Shown: positions 36,853 through 46,166, counted from the first letter of the stretch. The stretch is DNA of 64,000 bases from Pseudovibrio denitrificans JCM 12308 (GCF_001310815.1 NZ_BAZK01000002.1:22443-86442), one strand, 5' to 3'. The notes: a model not told the origin generated them from the letters alone. Numbers and translations are program-made.

Positions 36853-36962
36853 GTTTGGCAGAGGCCGCCAAACAAGCCATACTTTTTTCCGAGAATTTAA
36901 ATATGCGGCGGAGCTGAGGCTCCTTAGAGCTCTGGTCGGTGTGAGATTACTCCACCGACCAG
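36853..36962. ncRNA. Candidate structured RNA, three tandem hairpins
   Basis: Three perfect hairpins lie close together in a gene-free stretch: GTTTGGC/GCCAAAC (36853-36873), GGAGC/GCTCC with a TGAG loop (36910-36923), and a 10-bp stem CTGGTCGGTG/CACCGACCAG (36932-36962). No convincing coding frame covers them. Between miaA and the GNAT gene, they may be a small RNA, a 3' UTR element or an attenuator; strand is undetermined because no T run follows. Confidence 0.4.
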
Positions 36963-37352
36963 TACTAATTTTAAGTGATTGTTATGGGTGCTGTTAGGGT
37001 AGGTTTACCTTAAGTCATTGTGCGGATCGCATAAATAGCGTTATCCGGCAAATCTATGGTAATTTGAGAACGTAATTTTGCCGTAATAAATGTTGTCTGC
37101 ATACTTTCTTCGAGAAAATCCTACTGAATTTCAAAGGATTGCATGAAACATGGGTTCTGACGCTTTTTAGACATATTAAAGTGCCATCAAGCACTCGCCT
37201 TTAAGTTTCGCCCATGCTTGTAAGCATAGCGCATGCATTAAAAGTGGTCTTTCGTCGGGAAAGTTAGTTCCGAAAATGACCAGAGGCTGTTGGTCTCACG
37301 TGGCCTGTTTTCACGGACTGGCTGGCGTGTGATTATAATGGAGGAAGCGAGC
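36963..37352. other. Intergenic region, no gene seen
   Basis: The rest of the miaA-GNAT gap. It is AT-rich and contains a short ATGCTTGTAAGCAT hairpin (37213-37226). No ORF with coding character and no promoter I can name. Confidence 0.4.
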
Positions 37353-37889
37353 GTGACACTCCCAATTCTGGAAACCAAACGGCTCCGGGCACGTCCTTTT
37401 ACCTCTGATGATCTGGCAGATCTAGTTTGCCTCCATAGTAACCCAGTCGTTAACCGGTATCTGCAGCCCACCAATGTGGCCTGGGACATCTCTACCGTGA
37501 AAAAGCGGTTGGCTGGTTTCATTGAAACACAGGAACTGATGGGCTTCAGCAAGTGGCATCTGTCTACGCGTGATGGTGAGTTCGTTGGACGAGCCGGCTT
37601 CTCTCTTTATGAGAAGACCGCTGAAGTCGAGATGGGCTACACCCTGCATCAGCATTACTGGAACCAAGGGCTAGGCAGTGAGATCGCGCAGGCGCTTGTG
37701 GAGTGGTTCTTTGAGAACACCTATTACTCCCATCTGCTTGCCTTTGCGCATCCGGAGAACCATGCCTCCAAGAAGGTGATGATACGTGCTGGCTTTGAGT
37801 TCCGTGAGACACGGATGGTGGATGGCATGCCCTGCGAGTTCTATCAGGTGCTGAGCCCAAGCTGCCAGAAGCTGGCTGTTCCTGCCTAA
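37353..37889 (+). CDS. GNAT acetyltransferase, RimJ/RimL type
   Basis: About 178 residues from GTG 37353, chosen because GGAGG lies seven bases upstream and the protein then begins at the family N-terminus (TLPILETKRLRARPFTSDDLADL). The GNAT core is VGRAGFSLYEKTAEVEMGYTLHQHYWNQGLGSEIAQALVEWFF, the acetyl-CoA loop, followed by HPENHASKKVMIRAGFEFRETR, typical of the RimJ/RimL group acetylating protein N-termini or small molecules such as antibiotics. Substrate unknown. A bidirectional terminator separates it from leuA. Confidence 0.85.
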   Translation: MTLPILETKRLRARPFTSDDLADLVCLHSNPVVNRYLQPTNVAWDISTVKKRLAGFIETQELMGFSKWHLSTRDGEFVGRAGFSLYEKTAEVEMGYTLHQHYWNQGLGSEIAQALVEWFFENTYYSHLLAFAHPENHASKKVMIRAGFEFRETRMVDGMPCEFYQVLSPSCQKLAVPA

Positions 37890-37897
37890 GCAGGCAC

Positions 37898-37929
37898 AAA
37901 AAAGCGCGGGCATTCAACCCGCGCTCTTT
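37898..37929. terminator. Bidirectional terminator between the GNAT gene and leuA
   Basis: AAAGCGCGGG (37901-37910) pairs with CCCGCGCTCTTT (37918-37929), with A residues on the left giving T residues on the minus strand. It ends leuA on the minus strand and probably also the GNAT gene. Confidence 0.8.
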
Positions 37930-37947
37930 CCTTGAAATTACATAGGC

Positions 37948-39519
37948 TTAAACGCTGATCGCATCTTCAACGTTCACCTGACGCTGGCGGCGAATGGCCA
38001 GTTTGTTCAGAGCTGAAACGTAGGCGCGGGCGGATGCGACCAGAGTATCGGTGTCGGCACCTTTACCAGTTGCGATCTTGCCGTTGTCTTCCAGACGTAC
38101 AGAAACCTCAGCCTGTGCATCGGTGCCTTCGGTGACTGCATGTACCTGATAGAGGGACATGGTTGCATCGTGTGGCCAGATTGCCTTGATGGCATTGAAG
38201 GTTGCATCGACAGGGCCGTCGCCAGTGGCTTCGCGGGTCTCGTGCTTGCCGTTGACATCCATGGTCAGGATGGCTTTCTGTGGTCCGCCGGTACCTGCAA
38301 TCACGGTCAGAGCGATAACCTTGACGCTTTCGCTTTCGATGGTGATCTGATCTTCCACCAGCGCTTCAATGTCTTCGTCGTAGACGTTTTTCTTACGGTC
38401 TGCCAAGTCTTTAAAGCGACGGAAGGCTTCCTGCAGAGCGTTGTCGCCCAACTCGTAACCCAACTCAGACAGCTTGTCTTTGAACGCATGACGACCGGAG
38501 TGCTTGCCCATGACCAGGGAAGTTGCGCGAACTCCTACGTCTTCCGGACGCATGATTTCGTAGGTCTCTGCGTGCTTCAGCATGCCGTCCTGGTGAATGC
38601 CGCTCTCGTGAGCAAATGCGTTCTTGCCTACGATGGCTTTGTTGTACTGGACGGGAAAGGAAGAAACGGCGGAAACCAGCTTGGAAGCGCGGGTCAGATA
38701 GGCTGGATCGATGGAGCACTCATATGGCAACACATCGCTGCGGGTGCGCAGGGCCATGACGATTTCTTCCAGAGCCGCGTTACCAGCACGCTCGCCCAAG
38801 CCGTTGATTGTACATTCGATCTGACGTGCACCACCTGCGACACCAGCCAGAGAGTTTGCAGCAGCCAGACCCAGGTCATTGTGACAATGTACTGAGAATA
38901 CTGCTTTATCTGAGTTCGGCACGTTCGCAATGATCTGCTCGAACATGCTCTGATATTCGGCAGGTGTTGCGTAGCCAACGGTGTCTGGCAGGTTGATGGT
39001 GGTTGCACCAGCGTTGATGGCGGCTTCCACGCAGCGGCTCAGGTATTCGATGGAGGTACGGGTGGCGTCCATGGCGGACCACTCGATGTCATCGATCAGG
39101 TTGCGAGCCTGTGTCACGGTTTTGGTGATGATCTCCAGAACCTGCTCTTCGGTCTTGTTCATCTGGAACTGCAGATGGATCGGAGAGGTGGAGACGAAAG
39201 TATGGATACGGCCTTGATTTGCCAGCTTAATCGCTTCTCCAGCGCGATCGATGTCTGCCGGAATTGCGCGGGCCAGACCTGCGATGATGGAGTTCTGGGA
39301 GCGTTTGGCGATTTCACTGACCGCTTCAAAGTCACCCTGAGACGCAATCGGGAAGCCAGCCTCAATGATGTTAACGCCCATTGTGTCAAGTAATTCTGCG
39401 ACTTGCAGCTTTTCTTCCAATGTCATGGACGCGCCTGGAGATTGTTCTCCGTCGCGCAGGGTGGTGTCGAAAATAACTACTTGGTCTTTAGCGGATGCGG
39501 TCATTGGTGATGCCTTCAA
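37948..39519 (-). CDS. leuA: 2-isopropylmalate synthase
   Basis: LeuA condenses 2-oxoisovalerate with acetyl-CoA, the first step of leucine synthesis. The 523-residue protein has the DRE-TIM signature (VIFDTTLRDGEQSPGASM), the metal/substrate motifs SVHCHNDLGLAAANSLAG, NGLGERAGNA and HESGIHQDGMLK, and the C-terminal LeuA allosteric domain (from about 390) that binds leucine, ending DTDTLVASARAYVSALNKL. A leucine-rich leader peptide 110 bp upstream indicates transcription attenuation by leucyl-tRNA availability. leuB and leuCD are not in the window. Confidence 0.96.
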   Translation of the reverse strand: MKASPMTASAKDQVVIFDTTLRDGEQSPGASMTLEEKLQVAELLDTMGVNIIEAGFPIASQGDFEAVSEIAKRSQNSIIAGLARAIPADIDRAGEAIKLANQGRIHTFVSTSPIHLQFQMNKTEEQVLEIITKTVTQARNLIDDIEWSAMDATRTSIEYLSRCVEAAINAGATTINLPDTVGYATPAEYQSMFEQIIANVPNSDKAVFSVHCHNDLGLAAANSLAGVAGGARQIECTINGLGERAGNAALEEIVMALRTRSDVLPYECSIDPAYLTRASKLVSAVSSFPVQYNKAIVGKNAFAHESGIHQDGMLKHAETYEIMRPEDVGVRATSLVMGKHSGRHAFKDKLSELGYELGDNALQEAFRRFKDLADRKKNVYDEDIEALVEDQITIESESVKVIALTVIAGTGGPQKAILTMDVNGKHETREATGDGPVDATFNAIKAIWPHDATMSLYQVHAVTEGTDAQAEVSVRLEDNGKIATGKGADTDTLVASARAYVSALNKLAIRRQRQVNVEDAISV

Positions 39520-39584
39520 CTTTGCCCCGACAGCTTGCTTGTCCTGAATAGCGCCTGGGGATTTTCCTTCAATCTCAGATATTT

Positions 39585-39640
39585 AGATGATCCCCTAAGT
39601 GCCCGCCCAGATACGGGGCAGCCGACGCCTAGGGGCATCT
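39585..39640 (-). promoter_or_regulatory. Putative leuA attenuator structure
   Basis: On the minus strand, CCCCTA (39629-39634 region, overlapping the leader stop) can pair with TAGGGG near 39590, enclosing a second GC-rich helix (GCCCCG with the GGCGGGC segment). The overlap of the leader stop with the stem is what an attenuator needs. The exact fold was judged by eye. Confidence 0.45.
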
Positions 39641-39685
39641 AAGTAGAAGGAGGGTGCGTAGGAAGAGGCCGCCATGCGGGCGCAT
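39629..39685 (-). CDS. leuA leader peptide
   Basis: An 18-codon ORF on the minus strand encoding MRPHGGLFLRTLLLLRCP. Six of 18 codons are leucine, four of them consecutive (CTC CTT CTA CTT), as expected of a leucine attenuator leader. The stop lies within a stem (CCCCTA pairing with TAGGGG further on), and GC-rich hairpins fill the next 45 bases before leuA. Translation of the leader at low leucyl-tRNA would stall in the Leu run and alter this folding. No clear T run follows the hairpin, so termination may be Rho-dependent. Confidence 0.7.
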   Translation of the reverse strand: MRPHGGLFLRTLLLLRCP

Positions 39686-39689
39686 GGTG

Positions 39690-40023
39690 CTGTTTTCATT
39701 CAGATTGTCGCGGTTCGCGATCATTATCTGTCAGCTGCCTTTTCGTCGCTATGGCTCAGAATCAAACGTTTCTAATCACTTAGGTGTCAGATACTCGTCT
39801 GAAATTACTAGCCAATTCTTCTTTAAGCGTTACCGAGTAAGTCTCGTTTTTGCCAAATCTGTAATTTTCCTAGCGGATATGAGGTGGAAACGCAAGAATT
39901 TTACTCAAAGACAGGGCTCTGATTACTCAAAAGTATATGCAGCTCACGCTGAGATAATCTCAATTGGTTCACAGCGCAGCGGAAAAGCGGAGGAGGCTTG
40001 AAGCGCTCCTGCGGAATAATCGA
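39690..40023. other. leuA upstream region, no gene seen
   Basis: The remaining 330 bp between the leader and the PhzF gene should contain the leuA promoter. ORFs on both strands are short and unconvincing. Confidence 0.4.
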
Positions 40024-40937
40024 TCAAAGCAGCAGTTCGCCGCGTGCGAGGACAACTGCCTGTCCGCCAATGCGGTGCGCGTGGATTTTGCCGGACTGCA
40101 TCTCCATTTCCAGTGAGATGGAGGAGGGGCGACCCATCTTGAAGCCCTGCTCAATGAGATACTTGTGTGTGCCATCCAGCGGGGCATCAAACTCGGCAAT
40201 GGACCCGGCGAAGGCGGCGACGGCAGATCCGGTCGCAGCGTCTTCCCGTGGCAGGCTGTTTTCCAAGTAGACCATGCGGGCGTGGAAGGCGCTGTCTACA
40301 TGGATGGTCTGGCGGCAATAGGCGAAGGCGTTGTTGTGCGCGATATCGCCGAACGCTTCGTCCCAGTACTTGTGTACGGGCTGGATGCGGTTGATGGCGT
40401 CCATGTCAGCCACAGGAACAAATGCAAATGGAACACCTGCTTCCCACGCTTTCGGCTTGTGGTTTTCGAAAGTGATTTCATTTGGTTCCAGCGAGAGCGC
40501 TGCAGCGATTACATCTTTGTCGCCCAGTTTCTGCGCTGGCTTCGGTAGCTTGGCACATCAAACTCAGCGGAAGTGGCTTTGCCTTTTTGCAGGGCGACAG
40601 CGCAGCGAACCAGACCGACTTTCTCTTCCAGCAGTACCAGCATATCCATGTCGTTATCCGGTGCGCCAAAGCGGTTCTCAGCCAGCAGCACTGCAGTGCC
40701 AACTGTTGGATGACCGGCGAATGGCAGTTCCATGGATGGTGTGAAGATGCGGATGGATGCGTTATGAGCCGGGTTTTCCGGCGGCAAAACGAAGACGGTT
40801 TCAGAGAGATTGAACTCGCAGGCGATCCGCTGCATCTGAGAGTCTGATAATCCTTTTGCGTCCAGAACGACTGCAAGCGGATTACCTGCCAGCGCCTTAT
40901 CAGTGAAAACGTCTAGCAGGGCATAAGGTCTGGCCAT
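40024..40937 (-). CDS. PhzF-family isomerase/epimerase, one frameshift
   Basis: About 304 residues after repair, the PhzF length. From ATG 40937: ARPYALLDVFTDKALAGNPLAVVLDAKGL, CEFNLSETVFVLPPENPAHNASIRIFTPSMELPFAGHPTVG is the family core, with the active-site Glu in NLSETVF. The C-terminal half (AINRIQPVHKYWDEAF..., ARMVYLENSLPREDAATGSAVAAFAG) repeats the fold in another frame. Adding one base at the TT of 40550-40551 joins them (FDVPKLPKPAQKLGDKDVIAAALSLEP). PhzF proteins isomerise phenazine precursors or related substrates, but no phenazine genes are near, so the role is open. Confidence 0.85.
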
Positions 40938-41074
40938 TTTAAAGTCCAATTATCTCAGTTTGGTGCTGGGCTGATGGCCTTGGAGCATGAGCCCAGCATG
41001 CGAAAAATGTTAGCTTGAGCGCTACTCAAGATTGTTTTGGCACCAAATACAAGTCTGCAAATGAATATAGCTCG

Positions 41075-42253
41075 TTAATTTAACAGATGTGCGGTGAGCG
41101 CGATTGCATAAGGTGGCACGCGATAGGCTTTCAGATCTTCTGGTGATGTAATGATAACTGCTTCTTCCAACTCAGGTTTTTCCTGGTTTGCGTTGAAATG
41201 TGAGATTTTTGAAAGGATTTCGTCTGAGCTGAGTTGCAATGTTAAAATACGGGCAATGGCCAGCCGTGGTCCATCTTCAATGGCAAGGACCTCACCCAGA
41301 TCACCCTGATCGAGTGTGAGACCGGTTTCTTCTTCCAGCTCACGAGCAATGGAGCCGAAGATATCCACCTCACCGGAGGGAGTGATATCATTGAGATCAA
41401 GATTTCCACCTGGCGGGTAAACCTGACCGGCGGTTGCGGTGTTGCCAGCCATTTTACCAAAGACCAAGTGACCTTCTCTGGAGTGCAGCACAGTGCAGCC
41501 GAACAGATCCTTTGCGCTTCTGTCCGGGAAGCCCCAGTCGCGCCACGCCAGAAATTCGGAGTAGTTGATCTCTACCAGTTCGCCAGTGAACTGGGCGTTG
41601 TCCAAGGAGTACTGATAGAGTGACAGGACTTTGCCATCCCAAAGATCCGGATTATCAGAGATCAGGGTTTGCCAGTTGGCTTTGATAGCCTCGCTGTTGT
41701 GGGTCGCAAAGTCCCAGGTGGCGGCCATATCGAGCTTCAGGTCAATTTCGGAGATCTCGTGGATCTGAGGCGTGAGATCCTTCTGCATGTGCTCAATCGG
41801 GCCAGCACCCTGGAAAGCACTCGGCCTGCTGCTGGTGCTGTGATAGCCGTGATGAGCATAGAACGGAGCTGCATTTGCATCTGATTCAAGGCGCAGCTGC
41901 GTGCATTGCATGCGTTTGGCGGTTTCCTCTGCGCCTTCCAGCAGCCATGCGCCATGGCCTTTTCCGTGTGCCTCTGGCAACACAAACAGACAATCGAGCA
42001 GCGCAACCTCCGTGCTTTCTTTGAGAACACGGGCAAAACCGATGGGATGATCTTCCTCCAAGATCACAAGGATCGGATCTTTGTCGATCATTTCCGGCGT
42101 GATCTTCCAGTGATCGCGGAACTCCTGCATGTCCTGAGGATCATAGCCCCAGTGGCCTTTGGCTGCGTGCATTATGTTTGTGAGGGCAATGGCTTGGCTT
42201 TTTTCAGCCGGGCGCATTTGGCAATGCATTCTTCTTGGTTCTCCAAAAAACAA
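41075..42253 (-). CDS. GNAT acetyltransferase-Nudix hydrolase fusion
   Basis: A 392-residue two-domain protein. Residues about 15-160 are a GNAT domain (ILVILEEDHPIGFARVLKESTEVALLDCLFVLPEAHGKGHGAWLLEGAEETAKRM, acetyl-CoA loop, then YAHHGYHSTSSRPSAF). Residues about 170-392 resemble an alphaproteobacterial Nudix family, with AWRDWGFPDRSAKDLFGCTV, YPPGGNLDLND and a modified Nudix box GEVDIFGSIARELEEETGL, in which the spacing before REL is one residue longer than the classic Gx5Ex7REUxEExGU. The glutamates of REL-EEE remain, so metal and diphosphate binding is plausible. The fusion suggests linked steps on one nucleotide-type substrate. Confidence 0.75.
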   Translation of the reverse strand: MFFGEPRRMHCQMRPAEKSQAIALTNIMHAAKGHWGYDPQDMQEFRDHWKITPEMIDKDPILVILEEDHPIGFARVLKESTEVALLDCLFVLPEAHGKGHGAWLLEGAEETAKRMQCTQLRLESDANAAPFYAHHGYHSTSSRPSAFQGAGPIEHMQKDLTPQIHEISEIDLKLDMAATWDFATHNSEAIKANWQTLISDNPDLWDGKVLSLYQYSLDNAQFTGELVEINYSEFLAWRDWGFPDRSAKDLFGCTVLHSREGHLVFGKMAGNTATAGQVYPPGGNLDLNDITPSGEVDIFGSIARELEEETGLTLDQGDLGEVLAIEDGPRLAIARILTLQLSSDEILSKISHFNANQEKPELEEAVIITSPEDLKAYRVPPYAIALTAHLLN

Positions 42254-42531
42254 CTTATGACGAAAAGCAATAGTGCCCGAGGAAGTCGTAGCTCTGGATT
42301 CGCCAGTCTTCTTTTCGGTCTAGTTGAAACAACCAGCCAATAGTGGCCCAAAAGAGGAAATGGTTTCAAGTGACCAACGCGATTTGAAGGATACCCAACC
42401 CGAAAAGATTAACGATTAACTACTTGCATGAGGTTCGTTGGCTGACAAGAGCTTACCGCAGGCAGACCCTGTTTGCCCTTATCGCATGGCGCTCTTTGTG
42501 ACCCGTGACAATCACAGTTGAGAAGGTTCTC

Positions 42532-44010
42532 ATGCGCATTCTGGTTTCACTCCTATGCTTGCTTGCGGTTGCCAAAGGGCTGCCTGCTTATGCCGTGAGC
42601 TGGCAGGCGACCGGGAGTGAAAAGGAACTGTTGCTGACCAAGGGCGTTGGTGGTTTGACGCTGCTGCATAACAGGGCGGGGAAGATCCATCGTTCCACCC
42701 GGGCAGAAATGTCCAAGAGTGCGCTCATCAACTCACTGAGTGCAGAGGCCCTTGCGGGCAATGCGCAGGCTGTCTTTGGACTGGCTGTTGCGCATGAGAT
42801 GGGCCATGGGGTGCCGCGTGATTTGCCGGTTGCCATGGAGCTTTATGAGCGAGCGGGTGAGATGGGGCTTGCCGCAGCTTATAACAATTTGGGCGAAATC
42901 TACCGGCAGGGGAAGCATGGTGAAGCTGACCCTGTGAAAGCGCGAGAGCTGTACCAGCTTGCAGCGGATTGGGGAGATGCCTGGGCGCAGAACAATCTGG
43001 GTCTTTTGTATCTGCATGGCATTGGTGTTGCCCGTGACCCGAAGCTGGCCTTTTATTGGGTGAAGGGCGCAGCCATGGCAGGGCTGATGCAGGGTATTGA
43101 GAACCTTGCTGGCCTTTATCGTGACGGTGTTGGTGTTGAGCGGGATGCGATGCGCTCTCGTGCGCTTTATAAAAAGGCGATTGCATTGGGTTCCATTGAT
43201 GCGCATGTGCCGCTGGGCGAACTGCTTGAGAATGGGGATGGCGGGAAGGCTGATCTGATGGGGGCCATTCGTCATTACCGGGTTGCCGCTGATGCAGGGC
43301 ACCTGCTGGGGAACCATTATCTCGGCACGCTTTATGAGGATGGTGTTGGCGTTCAGCGGGATCTGGAGCTGGCGTTTTATCATTATGAGCGGGCGGCGAA
43401 GCGTGGGTTGGCCCGATCTCAGTTTGCTCTTGGGCGGTTCTATCTGCTTGGGCAGGGAACGAAGCCGAACCTGAAGAAAGCCATTGGCCTTTACAAAGCA
43501 GCTGCCAAGCAGGGCAATGCGCAGGCATTGAATGATCTAGGTGTGCTTTATGAAAATGGTCGCGGGGTTCCGCAATCCTACGAGTTGGCACTGGAGTTTT
43601 ATACGGCGTCCTCTGCCCGGTTTCCGTTTGCGCTGACCAATGCGGGGCTGCTCTATCTCAATGGGCGCGGTGTGCCGCAGGATATTGAGCGGGCCAAGGA
43701 TCTGTTCCGGGAGGCATCCGAGCGCGGTGAGCCCGTGGGGGATGTGCTGCTGGGCAAAGTCTATTTGCAGGGCTTTGATGAAGAGCCAAACCCGAGTGAA
43801 GCGGCGCGGATGTTTTTGCTTGCAGCTTCCAAAGGCGTGCCCGAAGCCTTTTATCTGCTGGGTTATTGCCATGAGAGCGGGCGGTGTATGGACCGCAATC
43901 TGGTGAAGGCTCGTGATTTTTATAAGATGGCGGCAGAGCAGGGTTATCGGGATGCGGAGCGGGCGCTTAACCAGCTTGAGTGGCGGTTGCGAACCCAGCC
44001 ACACAATTAA
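42532..44010 (+). CDS. Secreted Sel1-repeat protein (492 aa)
   Basis: ATG 42532 gives a signal peptide (MRILVSLLCLLAVAKGLPAYA). The rest is a solenoid of about ten Sel1/TPR-like 36-residue repeats, recognisable as AxxxLGxxYxxGxGVxxDxxxAxxxYxxAAxxG (for example NNLGLLYLHGIGVARDPKLAFYWVKGAAMAG). Sel1 proteins are periplasmic or extracellular protein-interaction scaffolds, used in envelope signalling, exopolysaccharide control and host interaction. No partner is visible, though an alkylsulfatase and a second, much larger Sel1 protein follow within 2 kb. Confidence 0.9.
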   Translation: MRILVSLLCLLAVAKGLPAYAVSWQATGSEKELLLTKGVGGLTLLHNRAGKIHRSTRAEMSKSALINSLSAEALAGNAQAVFGLAVAHEMGHGVPRDLPVAMELYERAGEMGLAAAYNNLGEIYRQGKHGEADPVKARELYQLAADWGDAWAQNNLGLLYLHGIGVARDPKLAFYWVKGAAMAGLMQGIENLAGLYRDGVGVERDAMRSRALYKKAIALGSIDAHVPLGELLENGDGGKADLMGAIRHYRVAADAGHLLGNHYLGTLYEDGVGVQRDLELAFYHYERAAKRGLARSQFALGRFYLLGQGTKPNLKKAIGLYKAAAKQGNAQALNDLGVLYENGRGVPQSYELALEFYTASSARFPFALTNAGLLYLNGRGVPQDIERAKDLFREASERGEPVGDVLLGKVYLQGFDEEPNPSEAARMFLLAASKGVPEAFYLLGYCHESGRCMDRNLVKARDFYKMAAEQGYRDAERALNQLEWRLRTQPHN

Positions 44011-44068
44011 AGCGTATCGCTGAAAAGTGGTGGCCGGTTTTCAGATAAAGATACGCAGAAGCATAGAC

Positions 44069-44098
44069 AAAAAGAGCCGGTTTCAAACCGGCTCTTTT
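44069..44098. terminator. Bidirectional terminator
   Basis: AAAGAGCCGGTTT (44071-44083) pairs perfectly with CAAACCGGCTCTTTT (44084-44098), A and T runs on both sides, between the convergent Sel1 and alkylsulfatase genes. Confidence 0.88.
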
Positions 44099-44120
44099 GC
44101 TTCATCGGGAGAGGTGAATG

Positions 44121-46166
44121 TTATTTGCTGGTGCCGCCCTGATTGGCTTTGTCCAAGGGCACTGGGCGAACGATGTTGAACCAGAAGTCAAAGGTATCCA
44201 ACATGCCGAGCAGATCGGTGAGTTTGGAGGCTTCTCCATCAACTGAGATCATGCCGGATTGGATCGCTTCTTCAAAGGTTTCCATGCCAAGCATGATGTT
44301 GTCGAGGGTGCTTCTGTCCATGGTGACGGTCGCGTCTGCATTTTCCAGCTGATAGCCTGCGATGTGGCTGAGTGCTGCGTTCTGCAGTTCCATGGCGTAC
44401 TTCTGATCTGTGTCCGGGAAGACCCAATTCAGTTTGATTTGCTGGTTGCCTGCCTTGGTGTTGTTCAGGCGCATGGCCGCATAGTCGAACAGTAGGTCGA
44501 TATCCATGGAGCGGATGATATCGGGGCTGGCGGTGTCGACAGCGGGCAAGTCTTCAATGCCACTGCGCAGCTCCTGTGCACCTGACAGATAGAAGTTGCG
44601 CCATGGGCCGGACTCTGCTTGATAGCCGAGCTGCTCCAGTGCATCTGCCTGCAGCTTTGCGGCATCTTTGTTGTCCGGTTGGGCGAAGACCAAGTGGTTG
44701 AGCACTTCCACAACCCAGCGATAGTCGCCTTCGTCATAGGATTCCTGGGCTTTTTGCAGGAGGACGGCTGGACCGCCCATGAACTCAACGTACTTAGGGC
44801 CAGAGATGCGTTCCGGATACTCGTGCAGGGTGGCCGGGTTGCCGTTGAACCAGCCGAGATAGCGCACGTAGGTGGATTTGACGTTGTGGTTGAACGAACC
44901 GTAATAGCCGCGTGCGCTCCAGTCGTGCTGCAGGGTTTCCGGCACTTCCAATATCTCTGCAATCTCCGTCATACGGAAGCCGTGGTTTGCCAAGCGCAGA
45001 GGCTGATCGTTGATGTAACGGTAAAGATCACGCTGATTGCGCAGGTGCTCCATTATCTTGTCATTGCCTGACAGATGCCAGTGGTGCGGGGCAAAGAGGA
45101 TCTCGACATCCTTGCCGTACTTGTAGATGGCCTCGTTGATGTACTTGGACCAGCCCAGAGGATCTCTCAGTTTTGCGCCACGCAATGAGTATGTGTTGTG
45201 CATTGTGTGGGTGGCATCTTCAGCCGTGCACAGGGCTTTGAGCTCTGGAATGTAGAAGAAGAACTCAGAAGGGGCTTCAGAATCCTGCGCCATCCAGAAA
45301 TCGAAGGTGAGGCCGTCGATAGTGTGGGTCTCGCCATTGTCCTTGATGATGTCCGTTGGCGGAATGAGGGTGACGGTGCCGGTTGATGTGGTTGGACCGA
45401 GGCCTGCCCCTACTTGTCCTTGTGGGGAATGGGGCAGCAGGTTGCCGTACATGTAGGAGGCACGTCTGCTCATGGCGTTACCGGCCATCACGTTTTCCGA
45501 GACGGCGTGTTCCATGAAGCCTTCCGGGGCGTAGACCTTCACTTTGCCGTTGATCACGTCCTGCTCATCCACCACGCCGCGCACGCCGCCGAAATGATCG
45601 ACATGGCTGTGGGTGTAGATGATGGCTTTGACCGGCTTCTTGCCGCGTTGCTCGTAGTAGAGCTCCAGAGCGTAGCGGGCGGTTTCCTCGGAGATCAGCG
45701 GGTCCACGATGATGATGCCTTCGTCGCCTTCAATGAAGGTGATGTTGGACAGGTCTGCCGCGCGGACCTGGAAGATATGCTCCGACACCTGGAAGAAGCC
45801 GCTGAGCAGGATGAGCTGGGATTGACGCCAGAGGCTTGGGTTGACAGTTTCCGGGGCGATGGAGCCTTGCATGATGAAATCGAACTTGGAGAGGTCATAG
45901 ACGATCTCGCCCTTGGCATTCTTCACCACACCGCCATCTGGCAGAGGGGCGAGATAGCCGGCCTGCGCATCCTTGAAGTCTTCCTCATCAGCAAAGGGCA
46001 GCTGCTTTAAGATGTTCTCATAGATCTCACCTGTGAAGCGCGTTGCCGGGTTGGTGACGGTTGCAGCCATGGTTGCTGTGAGGGACAGGGACCAGGCCAC
46101 GCTGACACCAAGGGATGTGCATAGGATTTGGCGGGCAAAGGATTTTTTGGTTTTGTTGGGCGTCAT
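44121..46166 (-). CDS. Alkylsulfatase, SdsA1-type metallo-beta-lactamase
   Basis: A 681-residue exported enzyme that hydrolyses alkyl sulfates such as SDS to alcohol and sulfate. An N-terminal signal (ILCTSLGVSVAWSLSLTATMAA) leads to the family's N-terminal segment (RFTGEIYENILKQLPFADEEDFKDA) and the zinc-binding core with THSHVDHFGG (His186, His188, Asp190, His191), CTAEDATHTMHNTYSLRGAKLRDP, and the dimerisation and SCP2-like C-terminal domains (YQAESGPWRNFYLSGAQELR; the SCP2-like part from about 540). Length and domain order match SdsA1. Useful to a marine bacterium for detergent or sulfolipid breakdown; a sulfur-assimilation role is possible. Confidence 0.93.
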   Translation of the reverse strand: MTPNKTKKSFARQILCTSLGVSVAWSLSLTATMAATVTNPATRFTGEIYENILKQLPFADEEDFKDAQAGYLAPLPDGGVVKNAKGEIVYDLSKFDFIMQGSIAPETVNPSLWRQSQLILLSGFFQVSEHIFQVRAADLSNITFIEGDEGIIIVDPLISEETARYALELYYEQRGKKPVKAIIYTHSHVDHFGGVRGVVDEQDVINGKVKVYAPEGFMEHAVSENVMAGNAMSRRASYMYGNLLPHSPQGQVGAGLGPTTSTGTVTLIPPTDIIKDNGETHTIDGLTFDFWMAQDSEAPSEFFFYIPELKALCTAEDATHTMHNTYSLRGAKLRDPLGWSKYINEAIYKYGKDVEILFAPHHWHLSGNDKIMEHLRNQRDLYRYINDQPLRLANHGFRMTEIAEILEVPETLQHDWSARGYYGSFNHNVKSTYVRYLGWFNGNPATLHEYPERISGPKYVEFMGGPAVLLQKAQESYDEGDYRWVVEVLNHLVFAQPDNKDAAKLQADALEQLGYQAESGPWRNFYLSGAQELRSGIEDLPAVDTASPDIIRSMDIDLLFDYAAMRLNNTKAGNQQIKLNWVFPDTDQKYAMELQNAALSHIAGYQLENADATVTMDRSTLDNIMLGMETFEEAIQSGMISVDGEASKLTDLLGMLDTFDFWFNIVRPVPLDKANQGGTSK

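Noticed and set aside
36815..36997. 60-codon plus-strand frame in the miaA-GNAT gap
   Set aside because: No Shine-Dalgarno site or known family, and it overlaps the three perfect hairpins, which explain the region better.
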